Below, in pieces: positions 1-11,985 of a DNA stretch of 34,615 nucleotides (its first letter is position 1; every line of letters begins with the position of its first letter). The position numbers were made by a program, and so were the translations under genes. Source of the DNA: Trichosphaerium sp. ATCC 40318 (taxonomy: Eukaryota > Discosea > Flabellinia > Trichosidae); NCBI GenBank assembly GCA_038496445.1, contig JALMLS010000012.1, positions 1 through 34,615 on the forward strand, read 5' to 3'. The notes under the pieces are model-generated. The model did not search any database. It saw only the letters and a program-made list of their open reading frames with translations, and had not been told where the DNA came from.

Positions 1-1729
1 TAGTTTCTGCCGCTTACGGAGCACCCCTTAAAGGCAATTACCACATGTATACGCACCTGCATTACCAAGAAGTCTGACAAAATGACCATCAGGATACTTT
101 GAGGTTCTAGACCAACTATCAATACTGACAACAATCCGTTTATCTAGAACGTAACCAATTAGCTTATAACAAAGGCTCGTTTTCTTTTCAAAAAACGTAC
201 TTTCTAATTTAGCCCTTGATTAGTAGTTATGCGCACTAATGGTACAGTCTGATCCGTGGACATGAATAAGAATTTTTTCTTATCTTTTGTAGTCGTGTCT
301 CTGATCAAGGAGCCACAAAATCTGGTATGTCAAGGAAATAAAAAAAAAGAAACAAAAAATGTCACCTCCTGCATAGGTGCGCAAGTAATTATATTCTCTG
401 TAATCAAAGGATACGCTCCCCACTTTCTTCTTATTATACCAACAACTCTAGCACTCGCAACTTTCTCTAATTCCCCTTGAATCTCATCATCTTCATAATC
501 ATATATTTCAGCTCTTTTAATAATTTTTTGAGATTTAGATTTCCACTCTTCATTAGGCAATAATTGTACGGCAACAATATCACCATTAGTAGCTCTAAAC
601 ACAACATATATCAGCACACCAAGAATCCAAAAAAAAAAGAAACAGATGACCCCAGAGAAAGAAACAAAAACCAAAAGAGAAAAACGCACCTGTTGATATC
701 CTTTAGACCACAAACTAGAACCTCCCTGTTATCTACATATACACTACCTTGCATAGCATTATCATGAGATAAACGAAAACCACCCTGTCTGTATTTTCCA
801 CTCATTAATCCATCCTTGATCTCAACAGGGTTGGCATGCTGCGAGTGAAAGTCAAAACAACACATTACCAACTAGCTCTGTTCTTACCTTTGGAAATACA
901 ATCTCAGCGTTGTCCATATCAACATCTAACTCATCGGTTACTCTAGGCCTTACAACAATATCCATTATTTCAGGATCATTGAGGTCCTGAGCGTACTCCC
1001 AAACTAATATGCGTTAGTGTTGTCCAACAAATGTCACACGCATTAAATACGCGTCCAACGAATGTTTCATAAGCTCTCATAGCGTATAAACGCCGATATA
1101 CAAATACGTACTTGTTTTTGCGTTTAATCCTGCCTCTACAGCTCGGGCTTTGTTGGCTTTGTCATTTGTTAACAGAATGACGTCGATAGAAGGCAAATGC
1201 GAAGTGTACCACTGAGTGGCAGTTCGTATGGCTCTATCATTTCTGTCATTTGGCGATTCGCCACGCAGTGGATCGACATACGTTCCCCTAGGGTAGTTTT
1301 AATGGCTACTGGGATTTTTTGAGAAAATGCAAATATTATTCTCTTTTTCCGTTGCGTTTGTATTTTTTTAGCGTAGAGAGGGTCGTACTTGTGGTGTTCG
1401 TTGGAAAATACATAGAATCTTTGTTTATTTGCAATTAATTCGCGTAACCGCTCTTTAGTATGTCGTGACTGATGTCCCACCTCCTCGATGACAGTTTGAA
1501 GTATTATTACGTTTTCAATCTTTGGGTGTTCAATAAAATCGATTTGGTGTAGCACTACATTGGTGTCCAGTATCAAATAAGGACCAGAATCGCCTAATTT
1601 CCCACCACCGTAGCATTTTTTACAAATTGGAGAACCACACCATATATCTTCACGTAAGTAGTGCTCTTTTATTGTTCGTATGATTTTCTTCCTTCTGGTC
1701 ACACGAGTGACGGCCTTACGGCGCAACAT
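1..1729 (-). CDS. DIS3: DIS3/RRP44 exosome ribonuclease, N-terminal part (3' end outside window)
   Basis: Catalytic subunit of the RNA exosome, with endonuclease (PIN) and 3'-5' exonuclease (RNB) activities; only the PIN and first cold-shock region lie in the window. Exons: 1389-1729, 1112-1287, 888-1003, 690-838, 415-594, 201-321, 57-143; introns 49-108 bp, mostly GTACG or GTGCG donors. The start at 1729 reads MLRRKAV and is followed by EHYLRED and the CR3 zinc motif C-x-S-x-x-C-x-x-C. The PIN core shows [10 protein letters not shown], the acidic EEV helix, [14 protein letters not shown] and [12 protein letters not shown]. Then come [47 protein letters not shown] and HFVRLLG, all in family order. 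Oddity: frame is lost by one base around 213-218 between two conserved blocks, see findings. Identification is firm; the 3' boundary is unknown. Confidence 0.93.
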
Positions 1730-2068
1730 ACGAAAAAAAAAACAAAAAACAAAGAACACGACAACACTTGACTAAAAAATGTCACTCTACAAAAATGCTT
1801 AAAATTACCGTAATCCATTGTCCACAAGTTTTTTTATTAATTTACAAACTTTTTTTGTTTTTCTCAGTGCGATGACAGCGAGTTTACTTTTTTTTTTTTT
1901 GCAAAAACGGAATGTCACTCCACGCGAAAACGTACATGAAAAAACTCCACGTGATACCTAATAAGTCATAGAACACCCAAAATTACTTCATACATAATAT
2001 CAATTATCACGTGACTTTGACAAGCCACAAATTTTTTTCCATATTTTCCTTTCGGTTTTTCAAGTTAT
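1730..2068. other. Intergenic, 5' side of DIS3
   Basis: AT-rich spacer with long T/A runs between the DIS3 start and the end of the KCTD gene. It contains the palindrome TCACGTGA at 2007-2014 and a CCACGTGA at about 1948-1955, candidate bHLH sites. No coding exon or RNA gene is visible. Confidence 0.5.
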
Positions 2069-2713
2069 TCATGATTTATTCGTAGGCCTCTCAAGTAATA
2101 AACCAAACTTTTTGATACTATCCCAATCAAGATCTCTTATTTTATATCCTTTATGTATCATAGGCTTAATCTTTGTCCTGAACCACATCTCCTCAGGAGC
2201 GCATCTCTCCATTTCTAAAAATTCTTGAACTGTAAATTTTTGCTCTACAGGGTCTGCGTAAGGAACCAAAACACACTCTTTTGGTGGTTCTGAATCAGAA
2301 AGGGAATTTGTTAGTTTTGGAGGTTTAATCTTTCTTAGAGAAGCAGCTAAGAACGTCTGCAAGTCAACCAGTTGATAATACTCCGCCTCAATGATTAAAG
2401 ATTGAATTTCTCTTAAAGATAAATCAGGCAGTGTCTTATTTCTTAGCCAGTTAAGGATATGATGAAAATATGTAGGATCACGGTCTATAAAGACACTATT
2501 TGTTGAAGTATCCTTTTCAAGCTTAAATCGACCTACATGCAATGTTTAGAGAGTTATTGTAGCGCGTGACGGCTGAAAAGTGTCGTTTTGTGTTGAAATA
2601 AATAGTTCGGAGTAAAACTGTTGTTTACACACCAGAAAACATGGCGCTGAGCATGCTATTTGATACAGCCTTTAACGTGGTTGATGTAGTAGTAAATAAT
2701 TGACCTCCAACGT
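2069..2713 (-). CDS. KCTD-type BTB/T1 domain protein
   Basis: Probable cullin-3 adaptor or scaffold of the KCTD family. Two exons are clear: 2633-2713 (frame DVGGQLFTTT...MLSAMFSG) and 2069-2532, joined across a 100-bp GTGTG..AG intron (2533-2632) in phase 1. The joined product has the T1 fold in order: VGG strand, TTTxTL, SMLSAMFSG, FIDRDPTYFHHILNWLRN and EAEYYQLVDLQTFL. The stop is TGA at 2069. The C-terminal tail has no motif I recognise. The first exon is not resolved: an AG acceptor after a T-run at 2714-2715 fits phase 1, but no convincing ATG exon was found upstream, so 5-20 residues are probably missing. The open frame starting at 2542 is a splice artefact, because its first residues are intron. 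Confidence 0.85.
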
Positions 2714-3331
2714 CTAAAAAGGTACTTTAGTATTACGAGCGTGCTGTCGGTAAAAATTACAAGCGTTATGGGAAGGGTAAAAAAGAATTGATGCATTTTT
2801 AGTTTTAGTTTTGTTTGTACTTAGTTTCACGATAGTTGACTGATTCTTCGATGTATATTTACTCTTGTGCTTGTGGTTGTCGTTTATTGACATTTTATTT
2901 AAACGACGCTACCAAAAAACGTAGGAGCTGCTTAAAACGGTTGAACCTGAGTTTGAGAACACTGAGATCTATTGTATTACTGTGTTTTGTATTTTAAGCA
3001 GAATTAAGTATTGACTGACAAATTCGCCAAAAAAACTTAACAAACGGATTTAGTCAAAAGGATCTAAGCGGCCTTATCTACGCCCTGCAAGTCAACGCCA
3101 GACAATAAACAATAGTCAAAAGGTCACTCCCTTGTATTCTTATCAACATGTTTCGCACGTTTCATTGTTTGATAGAGTTGACAAAGTAGTATAGGCACGT
3201 CTAGGCGTTTTTTTCTGAATAAAAAAAAACAAATCGTTTGTTGCAGCTACGCCAAAAAGGATTTATTTTAGCAAACAAAGTATATGTGTACAATCGGGAC
3301 AACTCGTAATTCATTTTCTGACTCGAATATT
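2714..3331. other. Intergenic between KCTD gene and CSN7
   Basis: AT-rich; it should hold the KCTD promoter and missing first exon plus the CSN7 3' UTR. No conserved coding block or structured RNA is recognised. Confidence 0.4.
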
Positions 3332-4714
3332 TTAAAATCCTCCATAGTTACGACCACCATGCTTTTGACGCGATTTACGGCCACCCCTTTTAAAAACAGA
3401 GTATTAGAATAAAAAGAAAAAATAAACAAAAAAAAAAAGTGCTCACTTTCTTCCTTTTCTGCTCTTTAGATTGCCCATCATCATATCGTCATAACCAGGT
3501 GCGTCACCCATGCCATCATCCATAACAGCCTATTACGGTTAGAACCTCTAAGTTGTAGAATACTAAAACGTCGGACTAGCGAGTAGTTTTCAAATTTTTT
3601 GTAAAATGACCTACTTTGATATTCTTTTTAATTTCTGAAATACGCTCTTCGTAAGCAGCAGCGGCTTTTTTAGCACGCTCTTGTTCTGTTATGCCCCAGT
3701 GGACCTTTGCTTTAATGTCTTTCATCAAAGATTCGGAGTTGGTTACCCTAGAGAAGTTGGTATAAGCGCATATGTAACCGCTTTAAAAATGAGTTCTTAC
3801 CAAGTTTCCAATTTTGAAAGAAGAGCACCAATCTCTTCTGGACGTACATCACGTGCTAATTAAGGTATCAGTGACGTTCCAAGAGTAAAACAAAGGCAAA
3901 GAAAGAAATGAAAATGGTTTTTCTCGCGTACAAATGACAGTTTCTACTTGTAACTGAGAGTGCTCTTGATCTAATTTTGCTACCAACACACCCTAAACAA
4001 ACGTCAAAAGAAGAGCAAAAAAAAAAAGGTAATTGTTTGAACTACAAACCTGGTAAATGGACTCAATAATCAAATCTTCTAAGTCACGAAGATTGGGAAT
4101 AGCGAGTTCTTTTAATAACATCGTATAAGCGAGTGTCTGTACAAAGCGTTAAAATTGCGACCCGTTATTGCTACAAAAGTATTGCTGCGTAAATATGTCG
4201 CGGTACAACGTACTCTGTTTGTTGAGGCTAGACCAGCGATGGTAAGTTGTCTAAGCTTTAGTAATTGCGCTTCAGTAAGCTTTGGTAGGTCGTCGCGTTC
4301 TGTAGAGAGTGTTGGTGTTCGTTGAATACAACAAGAAGAAAATAAAAGTTAAATAGACAGTTAATCACTGTAAGCCAGCGATCATCAACTACGTACTTGT
4401 GTAATCGCTGTAGAGTCCGTAGGCAAAAATTTCTAACAGCTCATGGTAGAGCTTAGGCTCACCTGTGGCAGTTTTCATCTGTATTTTAAAGATCAGAGAA
4501 GTGTCTTGGTTGTGTTGTCGCGTACGGCCTTTATGTTATCCATTGCAAGCAACTCACCGAATACAAAAAGATTTGGTGCGCTCAGAGCCTGTTTAATGAC
4601 TTGTTGAAGCGCTGAAGCGGATTTTGTGGACTTGGCCATAATAACGAACGGTTGGACATGTTGACCGCTTGAGAGCTCTTTAATACTTACAGCTGCCATG
4701 TTGCGTATACTCAA
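3332..4714 (-). CDS. CSN7: COP9 signalosome subunit 7 (PCI domain)
   Basis: Subunit of the complex that removes NEDD8 from cullins. Nine exons: 4526-4714, 4397-4478, 4214-4299, 4050-4136, 3932-3992, 3801-3855, 3615-3747, 3447-3529, 3332-3386; introns 47-97 bp and all phases agree. Family landmarks appear in order: FVIMAKSTKSASALQQVI, NLFVFGELLAMDNIK, LLEIFAYGLYSDY, LPKLTEAQLLKLRQLTIAGL, LLKELAIPNLRDLEDLIIE, then VLVAKLDQEHSQLQVE, ARDVRPEEI and the basic helix QERAKKAAAAYEERI. The tail is acidic/Met-rich and then Gly/Arg/Lys-rich, ending GRNYGGF. Translation may start at 4714 or, more likely by homology, at the second Met at 4699. The gene appears fully intact. Confidence 0.93.
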
Positions 4715-4923
4715 ATTTTACTGGACGACTGAATAACACAAATACAACAAAAGTCTTTGAAATTAAACAAAATGGATTTGCTGAAAAACTAGTCTCAGTC
4801 AACTAATCTGTTGAGCCGATCGCATGGCGAGTGACTGGTTTATTTTTAGTGGTACAAATTAACCACATTGATCAGACAAAAAAAATAAAGACCTTATCTT
4901 TGTCTTTATGTATTATACATTCC

Positions 4924-5902
4924 CTAAGTGCGTGGAGGCTGTGGTGGGATTGGTGGTAGTGTACGTTTCTCATTTAGTGGTAAAACAGGCAAGCTTTGAT
5001 CACCTTTAATAACTGTTAGTCATTGTAATGGAAAAATTCAAGTAGTACGTCTTGGTTCTAAATGACCTGTAACTGACACTTCTTCATCAATAGATGAATC
5101 GTTGTGATCGCCTTCAGTATCGCTCAGAAGATGTTCTATCGTCATAGGTGGATCATCTTGAAGTATTTGTTAGCGATAATGTGATGGAAAGAACATAACA
5201 GAAAAAAAGCACAAATTGACATACATGACTCTCGTCGTTCTGTAGAGTGCTCTGGAGACTCAACGACATCTATGTCGTTATTATATTGCCTCATTTCGTT
5301 TGCTGACAGGCCAAGATCAGTAGGATCATTAGGCGGTGATGTGACGTATGATTTTTGAGTGGCGACAGGCATTTGTAGTTGTGATGTTGTTTCATCTTCA
5401 AATTTCATTTCTGTTTGTTCTTCGTGGTCATTAAAACCACTCTGCCCAGGCGATCTAGGTCCAGACGCATCTGTAGTTACGGGTAGTGTTGTTTGTGGTG
5501 GGCCTGTGTCCCTTTTACCCATGAGTTTGTCCATGGCGTTCTGTAGAGCATCTTGTATTCCTAATGGCGTATTAATAAACAATTGCCTTTTACATCTAAT
5601 CAACACGTTTTGTTTTTATCTTCGAACACAGTGGAAATATTGGTTATTAGAGTGAGAATGAGTAATGTACCTGCGCACATAGCCAACATCAGTACAATAC
5701 CGAATGCAAGACATGTAAGTACGATAATAAACGGCATTACGTTGTACTGTTTATCTATGCGGTTTTAGTACGCTATTATTGTTAATATGTTTGTACCTTC
5801 AATAATTGTGGCACTATACGCTCTACTTTGTCGACGTATTGGCGTAGATAATACACCTACTATAAACAATATAATACATAATACAATAACTGTGTTACTC
5901 AT
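4924..5902 (-). CDS. Two-helix membrane protein, unrecognised
   Basis: Five exons rebuilt with consistent phase 1 junctions: 5797-5902, 5671-5754, 5225-5560, 5049-5156, 4924-5003, giving about 237 residues. The N-terminus (MSNTVIVLCIILFIVGV) is a signal peptide or anchor. A second hydrophobic segment (PFIIVLTCLAFGIVLMLAM) follows at about residues 44-62. The rest is polar: Pro/Ser/Thr- and acid-rich, with a Pro-rich end (LPPIPPQPPRT). This suggests a membrane protein with a long disordered tail. No family is recognised. The intron frames are supported by three independent agreements of phase and by branch-like CTAA motifs. The last intron (5004-5048) is the least certain; without it the protein would end at 5038. 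Confidence 0.7.
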
Positions 5903-6299
5903 TTTCAGCGCCCTAATAGGTGTTACACCGTAATTATTGACCTCATAGAGCGAATGGGGTCCTGATTGGGCTTATACAACGCAACAGTGCAAATGCGGAA
6001 AGGAGGTTCGAAACAAGCCAGTGTGTTACTACGTAAAGGGAAATACGCACCTGCCTTACTGATTTGAGTACTTTTCTGAAATTATACTTGTTGTGACACA
6101 ATGAAAATCATTGACTCTGTTTCTCTGCCCGGGCAATAAAAATGTCAAAGTTGAATCAACTCTAGAAAACTGACTCATGGAACTTTGCTTCTGTGCAAAA
6201 ACTGATGCAACACGTGTTAGTAAAATCAAACACACGGAACACAAATGACAGAGAAGAACTTTGTTTGTCTTTGTAAGGTGCGTTTTATTCGAAGTTTTC
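5903..6299. other. Intergenic between membrane-protein gene and carboxypeptidase
   Basis: Should hold the promoter of the 5902 gene and the 3' UTR of the carboxypeptidase. Short open frames here have no recognisable content. Confidence 0.4.
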
Positions 6300-8485
6300 T
6301 TAAAATTCTACGTCATTTACAAATCTTCGTATCATATCATAAGCACGGCGAGGCTGTAGCAATCCAATTAGCACTTTATGTTGTATTTCAAAAAGGGAGA
6401 CAAGGTTATCACGTACTTGATCTTGTGGTACCAAATGTCCAGCATCTCTTACAACAACTTGAGTGAACTTGTTTACATTGCGAGCAAAACCAGCAACCTG
6501 TTGAAAAGGAAAAAAATAAGAACACATGTGACAACCATGTTAAGTTTTGTAATTTTTTTGTTCGTTCTTACCTCAACGTCTTTAGTATCTACTTTCCATA
6601 TCTTCTTTTGCGCTTTAACATAAGCTGCTCTTCCACTCCAGTTGAGTTGTCTCAAAAAATTCTCACAAACTGGTGCTGACAGGATGATATCATTTTGGCC
6701 GTTGTAGATAAGAACTTTGTAGTTTTCAAGCAAAGGTACTAGATAATCAGTAACGCTAACCATCCAATCGTTTACCAAAAACTTTTCAACTATTCGAGGA
6801 GTTAGGCAATCGAATGAATAATAATTAACTTTTTTTTGAGTTTAACTGTAGACTTACCAGATGAGTTGTATGGCTGAAAGCCGTATGTGCCAACGTGAAG
6901 AGCATCTTTGTTCTCTTGTTTTTGAAGGAATTTATCATATGGATTTGGAGGGTAGATTGGAGAGCGGATGTTGAAGTAATCAGCAGTGCCAGTGATGTTT
7001 CTAAAACAAAAAATAAGAATTCATATTCCACATGAAGACTAAGCGCCTATGTTGTGCTATAGGCACTAATTCAAACAAATATGATTCTTTCGTTTAGTTT
7101 ACCTGAAATACGGTGGGTACGGGTAAAAATCTCCGTTAATCATTTCATCAAAGACAAGGAACGCTTTGTAGAATTCCTTTTGTTTGATATGTACTTCAAT
7201 CTGTGCTTCATATTCTTGAATCTTTACCATTTCGTTGTAGTCTGCAATACCAGCCCAGAAAGCGAGTGTACCGAGGCCCTATTTAAGATAAAGTTAAGTT
7301 CAAAACGTTTTTTGTGGATTTCTTGTAGAAAAAAGCAAAATAAAACGTTACCTGTGTTTGTGTCAAAGGATCCATCATACCATCACCAATAGAGATACCC
7401 TTAAGGTTGATACGTTTTTTGGCGCTTGGGTTTTTAATATGGATAGTATAACCTGTAGCTGGTATATATTTTCCAGCATAAGACTCTCCTAGTGAAGAAA
7501 AAAGAAATCAGTGAAAAAAAAACTAAACGGTTTATTTGATTGTCCTAAATTTTTGTTTCTCGTTCTTGAGAGTATGCCAAAGTTTCATTGGTTGCGTAGA
7601 TAGTAAAACCCGTACCTGTGATATAGAAATCATTTGATCTGTAGTCCTCAAAAACTTCGAAAAATTGGTAGAGAGCTTCGTACCTAAAAAATCACACAAA
7701 ATGTCAGTAAAAGGATTTAAACGTGTCACTACGAGGTCTGACGTACAAGTTTGCGCCTACTTCTGCTTCGTTTGTGACAAATCCACTATCACTTCCAGTG
7801 AAACTGAATCCTAATACAGTACGGGTTAGATACAGCCACAAAAACTGACATGTTTTTATATTCACGCATAAATGTAGCGAAAGGTTGTTTAAAATGATTT
7901 GTACCAACACCAACTGGGTTATCAATGTATACAACGTTAAATTGTTTAGTCCAGGAGTATGGTTTTCCTGTTAGAGTAGTTGCATCAGCTTCTACTCTAA
8001 ATGGACCATTTTCGTTAAATAGACCGTCCAATGATGTGTAACCTGGACCGCCCTAGCGTGAAGGTGAGAAAAACCTTTTTTGGTGTCTTTCAAATTTGGA
8101 AAACATTTAGGACATTTCTTTGGCCTAATCGTTCGTACGTTTAGCCATAACAATACTGGCTTGTCTTGAGCGTTTTCGCATTCACAAGGAAAGAACCAAA
8201 AGAACATGTTGCTATCCGTTGTTGAGTTCACTGTAAAGTACCCAGAGTAACTCTCAATGCCTCCAAGCGTTACTTTACTGTATGAACATAATTAGGCGTT
8301 TAATATCACAAATACGCATACCTGAGAGATCTAGCGGTCGCAGCGTCATTTGGGAGGTATTGTGTGAGGAATAGTGGCTCCGAGGCAGCTAATACCGCGC
8401 CTGTATGTGTTATATTCGCGTTTAGGTTGTATTACGTACTCAGGGCGCACAAGCTAAGGAGAAAGGCGATAAGATGCGTCGCCAT
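6300..8485 (-). CDS. S10 serine carboxypeptidase, secreted/lysosomal
   Basis: Removes C-terminal residues from peptides, normally in a lysosome-like compartment or outside the cell. Twelve exons: 8440-8485, 8322-8400, 8139-8277, 7905-8052, 7747-7810, 7616-7683, 7352-7488, 7103-7278, 6858-7000, 6572-6789, 6417-6497, 6300-6353. They sum to 450 residues, normal for the family, with no frame error. The start gives a signal peptide (MATHLIAFLLSLCAL). Landmarks in order: GGIESYSGYFTV, FFWFFPCE, PVLLWLN, GGPGYTSLDGLF, NGPFRV, YIDNPVGVGFSF, the nucleophile Ser in GESYAGKYIP, ISIGDGMMDP, the Asp in YNGQNDIILSAP, and the His in DAGHLVPQDQP. The oxyanion loop has Tyr-Thr (GGPGYTS) where plant and yeast enzymes usually have Cys-Ser. 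Individual exons are short, so single-frame gene finders would miss the gene. Confidence 0.95.
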
Positions 8486-9330
8486 TCTTATTTAATCAGG
8501 ATAATATTCAATGCATGCCTTAATGCCATTATTGATAGTTTTAGCGCTGTAAACAGCCTTTATGGCTGTACTACATGTAATTACACTTTGTACTATAGTA
8601 CTTATTTGCTGTACAATGGTATGCCTTCACTCGTTCGTTAGACACAATATTCGCTGGTACAGAAACTCTTGGGTTAACCTTGGTATAGAATGTAAAAATA
8701 ATTCCATACAACTTATGGCAAAGTAAATCCTTTCTAGCTGGCGCCTAGTAAACTTATATTTATTACATTCTACAACGCACCATCTATGTTCGCTCAACGA
8801 ACTATTTACAGTGATATGAAAAGGGATTGCTGTTGCTGTGGCGGAGTCGAGGGTTTTTTGGGGAAACAAACGCCATTTAAAGCGTCGAGGTTTACAGATG
8901 TTGCTGTGATCACTGTACGATAGCCTATTATGCCTTTGAAGTGTTGTCTTTACAGGATTCTAACCAGAGTGATAAATCATGCCCATGCTAGTTGCCAGAG
9001 TCAATTCTAACAGCAGATTCTATTATTCGTTGTTGGTTTTCAAAACGTCTTCATTAGACACCAGGGCAAAGATAATACCCCTAACAAGGTCTGATGCAAC
9101 ACCCATTTGGTGGAGACTAAGTAAATTGACGGTTTAGATATGGTAGCCGGTATGTGGAGAATATTTTGAGAAAAAAAGAAAGAACTTTTGAGTTTTCTAC
9201 AACCAAAACACGTGGTTCGTTTTTACTTTTTTTTTGGATAAAATCTAACACGTGTTGGAAGGGCCTCTCAGAACCACACGATACAATGTTACTGCCAATC
9301 CTTTTATTGGATGATACAGTTTTTTGCAAG
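8486..9330. other. Intergenic, 845 bp
   Basis: Lies between the carboxypeptidase start and the stop of the next minus-strand gene. It contains the open tail of a frame (down to 9117) that runs past the predicted stop in another phase; I take that as chance. No RNA gene or repeat is recognised. Confidence 0.4.
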
Positions 9331-11561
9331 TTAAAAATATTTTCGCTTGTAAAATTTGGAGAACATTTCACTGGTGTACTTGCTCCCATAGTCGCCTCCA
9401 TCCACCTAATAGCGCATTATACAACATCCAGATGTTTTATATATTAAATACGTACCGAGGTACCATGTAATTGAGGGAAACGACCAACACCATCACTAGG
9501 ATCAGTATCTTTAATGCAGCCTAACAACAATAAAAAAACTCCAGAAGCTCCACGTGATTGACATTTGTACCTCCTTTCCCGTCAGGTCCAAAATGAATGC
9601 CATCAGGTTCTATGTACTTGCATGAATAAAAACCTTGTTCTAGATAAGCGACCGAGAGAAACAACTAATAATACTGACCGCCTTCGCTACCACATGCTTT
9701 TGTATAATTCGCACTTGAACAAGGATTTCCATTACAACTACCCAGCAATGGTGCACAATCATCTAACGCCATTAGTTTACTTACAATTAGTGTTGCTAAT
9801 TATACATGCCTGGTTGAGCCCAAGCGCCATGGTATACCCACCTCTCCACGTAAGAAGAGTAAGCGGGATAGTTCCAAGTAGTTTCAATATCAGAAATTAA
9901 ATTCATAATCAGGGCTGCAGCTTTCCATGGCTTTTAAAAAAAATAAGTATTCCTTCAATAAGATAACTTAATATGTACTTGTGAGTTACAACAGAATTGA
10001 TAAAAAGAAGTTGGATATGCACCACCATCAATTAGTCTGTAAGGGTCAGCGCAAATCCTACTAAAAGATGAGCTACATGAAGCGTGATTTGTACTACTGA
10101 GCCCATGTTCATCAACGTGCCTGTTACCGTCTCCTGTTACTGAAACCTTCCAATACTCTTCCTCTGAACAACCTACTTCCAATCCCCATAAGCCTACTTG
10201 ATTATTTGCAGTACCAAAGTAACACTCCTGGACTCCCAGTTAGCGTGTACGCAAACCAGCAACAAAACATACTGCATCTTCTTGAAATACGTTTAACTTC
10301 TGTCCGACATTGCTTGATATTAAGGACTTCAATTCTGTATCATGTAGGAGCCATGCTGTAATAGCCAGAGGAAGTTTCCTTCCTTCATCATGACCACCAT
10401 TAGCTGGCCACTGTGCAACAAAAAGTAAGGAAATAGAGATGTTCTTAAACAGCACCAACCTTCATTCCGTTTCTGAGCATTGAAGCAAAATCAATTCCAG
10501 CTTGCAGATACCTCACTACTCCACATAGACCAATAGATGACGATAAAACATCAGACTCCATTATGCGTATACCGGCTTGTCCAGTAGCAACAGCGATATC
10601 AGCGCCCTAGAAGGACATACAAGTAAGTAAGTGAAGACACATTCACATATAAACTACGAACGTATGCTGGCATGTTTTGGATAGGATGCATCTTACGCCC
10701 TTCGCTATTATTGTAAATTCATGAGAGTATTGTAAAAGTACATACAAGTTTGTCCTGTGATCCAACTGAACCTTCTCAAACTGGGTTGCAACATAAGATA
10801 AATCAAGAGGGTTTGAAATGCCAGAAGTATCAAGTTTAAGCAACAAACTGGCGTCAACAGATGTTGTACTGATTTGTTTCTTATCTTTACCAAAATAACC
10901 AGGTCTAAACGAAAGAGATCCATTGTTTGGCGGAATTGTCTTCACGACCGTTAACACTGCGAAAGAGTTTGTTTCATTTCATCACAGGTTTACTTAGTAC
11001 TAACCTGTTGCTACTTCAAGGCAAGGTCTGCACTCCCCTGGCGCTACACTCACTGTTTTTACAACGGATGAATCACCTACAGGTATATAGTACTTTAAAT
11101 CGTTCTTCAAACTTACCTTCAACTCTCAAAGGTAGCTTTGGCACAAGGGATGCGTTAAAAGTCGAAATACGACTATCAAATCCGTTCTGGAAGATTGAGC
11201 TTGGGTTTACTTCAAAACCATTTGCTGTCCCTGAAGAAAAAAAATTAATCACGTGTTACGAAAAGTTTTTTGAAAAAAAGCGAAATGACGTGCCAGTAAA
11301 GTCTGGGGTTATTTGAGTGATAGTGATAGGTCCAAGGACCCAGAAGTCGCCGTTTGCGTACTGGCCAACTGTGTAAACGGTGTCAAAGACAAAAGTCATA
11401 TTGTACTGCGTCACAGAGCGCAACCTTTGCGGTTGTGATAATCCCGGGCACTTTTATTATTAAAAGTTAGTACGACTAGTTAATTAATATGCATGGTGTA
11501 CTTGAAGGTTTACTGCTACACAAACTGCAACAAGAGTATAAAGCAAAAGAGTTGTTTTCAT
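9331..11561 (-). CDS. Secreted protein of an uncharacterised family with bacterial relatives
   Basis: Fourteen exons: 11502-11561, 11294-11450, 11117-11230, 11005-11076, 10746-10956, 10662-10704, 10460-10606, 10273-10410, 9979-10227, 9810-9930, 9679-9762, 9571-9609, 9456-9520, 9331-9405. They total 524 residues and all phases agree. A signal peptide (MKTTLLLYTLVAVCVAV) is followed by YTVGQYANGDFWVLGPITI, ECRPCLEVATVL, FRPGYFGKDK, NMPAYGADIAVATGQAGI, GGHDEGRKLPLAITAWLL, YQFCCNSQPWKAAAL and DGIHFGPDGKG. From memory these blocks match hypothetical proteins of planctomycetes and similar bacteria (GQFANGD, RPPY, GRKWP, CCTAN type), of unknown function and often near polysaccharide genes. Two introns (11231-11293 and 9763-9809) need a GC donor. 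The function is not inferred. Confidence 0.8.
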
Positions 11562-11755
11562 TGGAACTTTCTTGTCAAAAAACAATATCTCTATGCGCTG
11601 AATAGCTAAAAGAGGATTTCCGATACTCCGAATAGTGTTAAACAACTTTAAACACACTGTAGAAACGCTACCTGCAAGTACAGCTCATAATGTTGAGAAT
11701 AAAAAAAACGGTTTGTGGTTCACACGTGTTTCATATTTTACAAGGTCTAAGTGCT

Positions 11756-11985
11756 TCAAACATGAACTTCTTGTAGAGGTAGGGTTTTTATGGCCTCTAA
11801 AGTGCAGTTGAACGAAGGTACGGAACCGAAAAACGCTAAATAATGAAAGATGTCTTCAATGGGTTTATACTCCTTCGGAATAGTACCACACTCATGTTTA
11901 CGCGTAAAATAAGATGCCAATCTACTTTAAGCTTCCCAATTAGCTCGTCTAATGTAAATTGTTGATAGATCCTAATGAATGGCCT
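11756..11985 (-). pseudogene. Orphan coding fragment on minus strand
   Basis: A protein-like reading on the minus strand ends with TGA at 11756. Upstream to about 11925 it reads LASYFTRKHECGTIPKEY, then KPIEDIFHYLAFFGSVP and IKTLPLQEVHV. Just upstream in another frame lies QQFTLDELIGKLKVDW, so either a short intron (AG at about 11926) or a frameshift separates the two blocks. The composition is like real protein, but no family is recognised and no start is visible. It sits head to head against the first exon of the plus-strand hydrolase gene and probably remains from a broken gene. Confidence 0.4.

Noticed and set aside
7081-7392. 103-residue plus-strand frame over carboxypeptidase exons
   Set aside because: Antisense shadow of exons 7103-7278 and 7352-7488.
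9117-9401. 94-residue minus-strand open frame (MEATMGAST...)
   Set aside because: It shares its first bases with the last exon of the 9331 gene but is in another phase; phase analysis gives a stop at 9331 instead.
9763-9809. 26-bp GT-AG intron alternative (GTATAATTAG..GTAAG) inside this interval
   Set aside because: Far shorter than any other intron here; a 47-bp GC-AG intron fits length and branch position better, although the alternative also keeps frame.
10927-11316. 129-residue plus-strand open frame
   Set aside because: Antisense to well-supported exons of the secreted protein gene; no motif.
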